A stretch of 5,032 nucleotides of DNA from Acidaminococcus sp. CAG:917 (lineage in GTDB: Bacteria; Bacillota; Clostridia; Christensenellales; CAG-917). Below are positions 4,999-5,032 of the stretch, piece after piece. Each line of letters begins with the position of its first letter. Positions within the stretch are counted from its first letter, which is position 1. Location of the stretch: positions 27,560 through 32,591 of the forward strand of contig FR901020.1 in NCBI GenBank assembly GCA_000437555.1, written 5' to 3'. The translations under genes were made by a program, and so were the position numbers. Under the pieces are notes generated by a model. That model had not been told where the DNA came from, searched no databases, and saw only the letters and a program-made list of their open reading frames with translations.

Positions 4999-5032
4999 AT
5001 CACGCTGTCTTATTTTTTAAATTGGCAGGGTT

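Noticed and set aside
1..5032. CRISPR array, tRNA or rRNA genes, toxin-antitoxin or phage-defence genes
   Set aside because: No regularly spaced repeats, no tRNA or rRNA landmarks and no matching protein motifs were seen on either strand.

Overview
The window looks like a chromosomal segment from a low-G+C Bacillota (Firmicutes), most likely a clostridial or related lineage. The basis is an AT-rich sequence, purine-rich Shine-Dalgarno sites of the AGGAGG type, an HPr kinase/phosphorylase (the sensor kinase of Gram-positive carbon catabolite control), and uvrC, hprK and murB lying close together in one orientation, as in clostridial genomes. Genus cannot be read from this alone.

Layout, left to right. 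Positions 1-808 hold murB (minus strand, C-terminus cut by the window edge). Positions 809-970 are an AT-rich gap with a perfect 9-bp inverted repeat. Positions 971-1918 hold hprK (minus). Positions 1919-2211 are a very AT-rich gap; most of it is bracketed by 15-bp imperfect terminal inverted repeats with a short direct repeat outside, so it may be a small MITE-like insertion. Positions 2212-4026 hold uvrC (minus), with a strong promoter directly against its start codon, so its mRNA is probably leaderless. Positions 4027-4347 are non-coding: the uvrC promoter, a GC-richer block that can fold as a three-way junction, and the terminator of the next gene. Positions 4348-4680 hold an ArsR/SmtB-family repressor (minus). 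Positions 4681-4795 are a divergent promoter region with a possible operator. Positions 4796-4957 encode a 53-residue small membrane protein (plus). Positions 4958-5032 hold a hairpin that pairs best as a terminator for a minus-strand gene entering from the right.

The three large genes are housekeeping functions: nucleotide excision repair (UvrC), phosphorylation of HPr on its regulatory serine (HprK) and peptidoglycan precursor synthesis (MurB). In related genomes this neighbourhood often continues with rapZ, yvcK and whiA, so those may lie left of the window (inference). The ArsR repressor and the divergent small membrane protein may form a separate two-gene regulatory unit.

I see no complete undescribed system. 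The parts least explained by known genes are the likely leaderless uvrC transcript, the MITE-like spacer between uvrC and hprK, the three-way-junction element upstream of uvrC, and the ArsR/small-protein pair.
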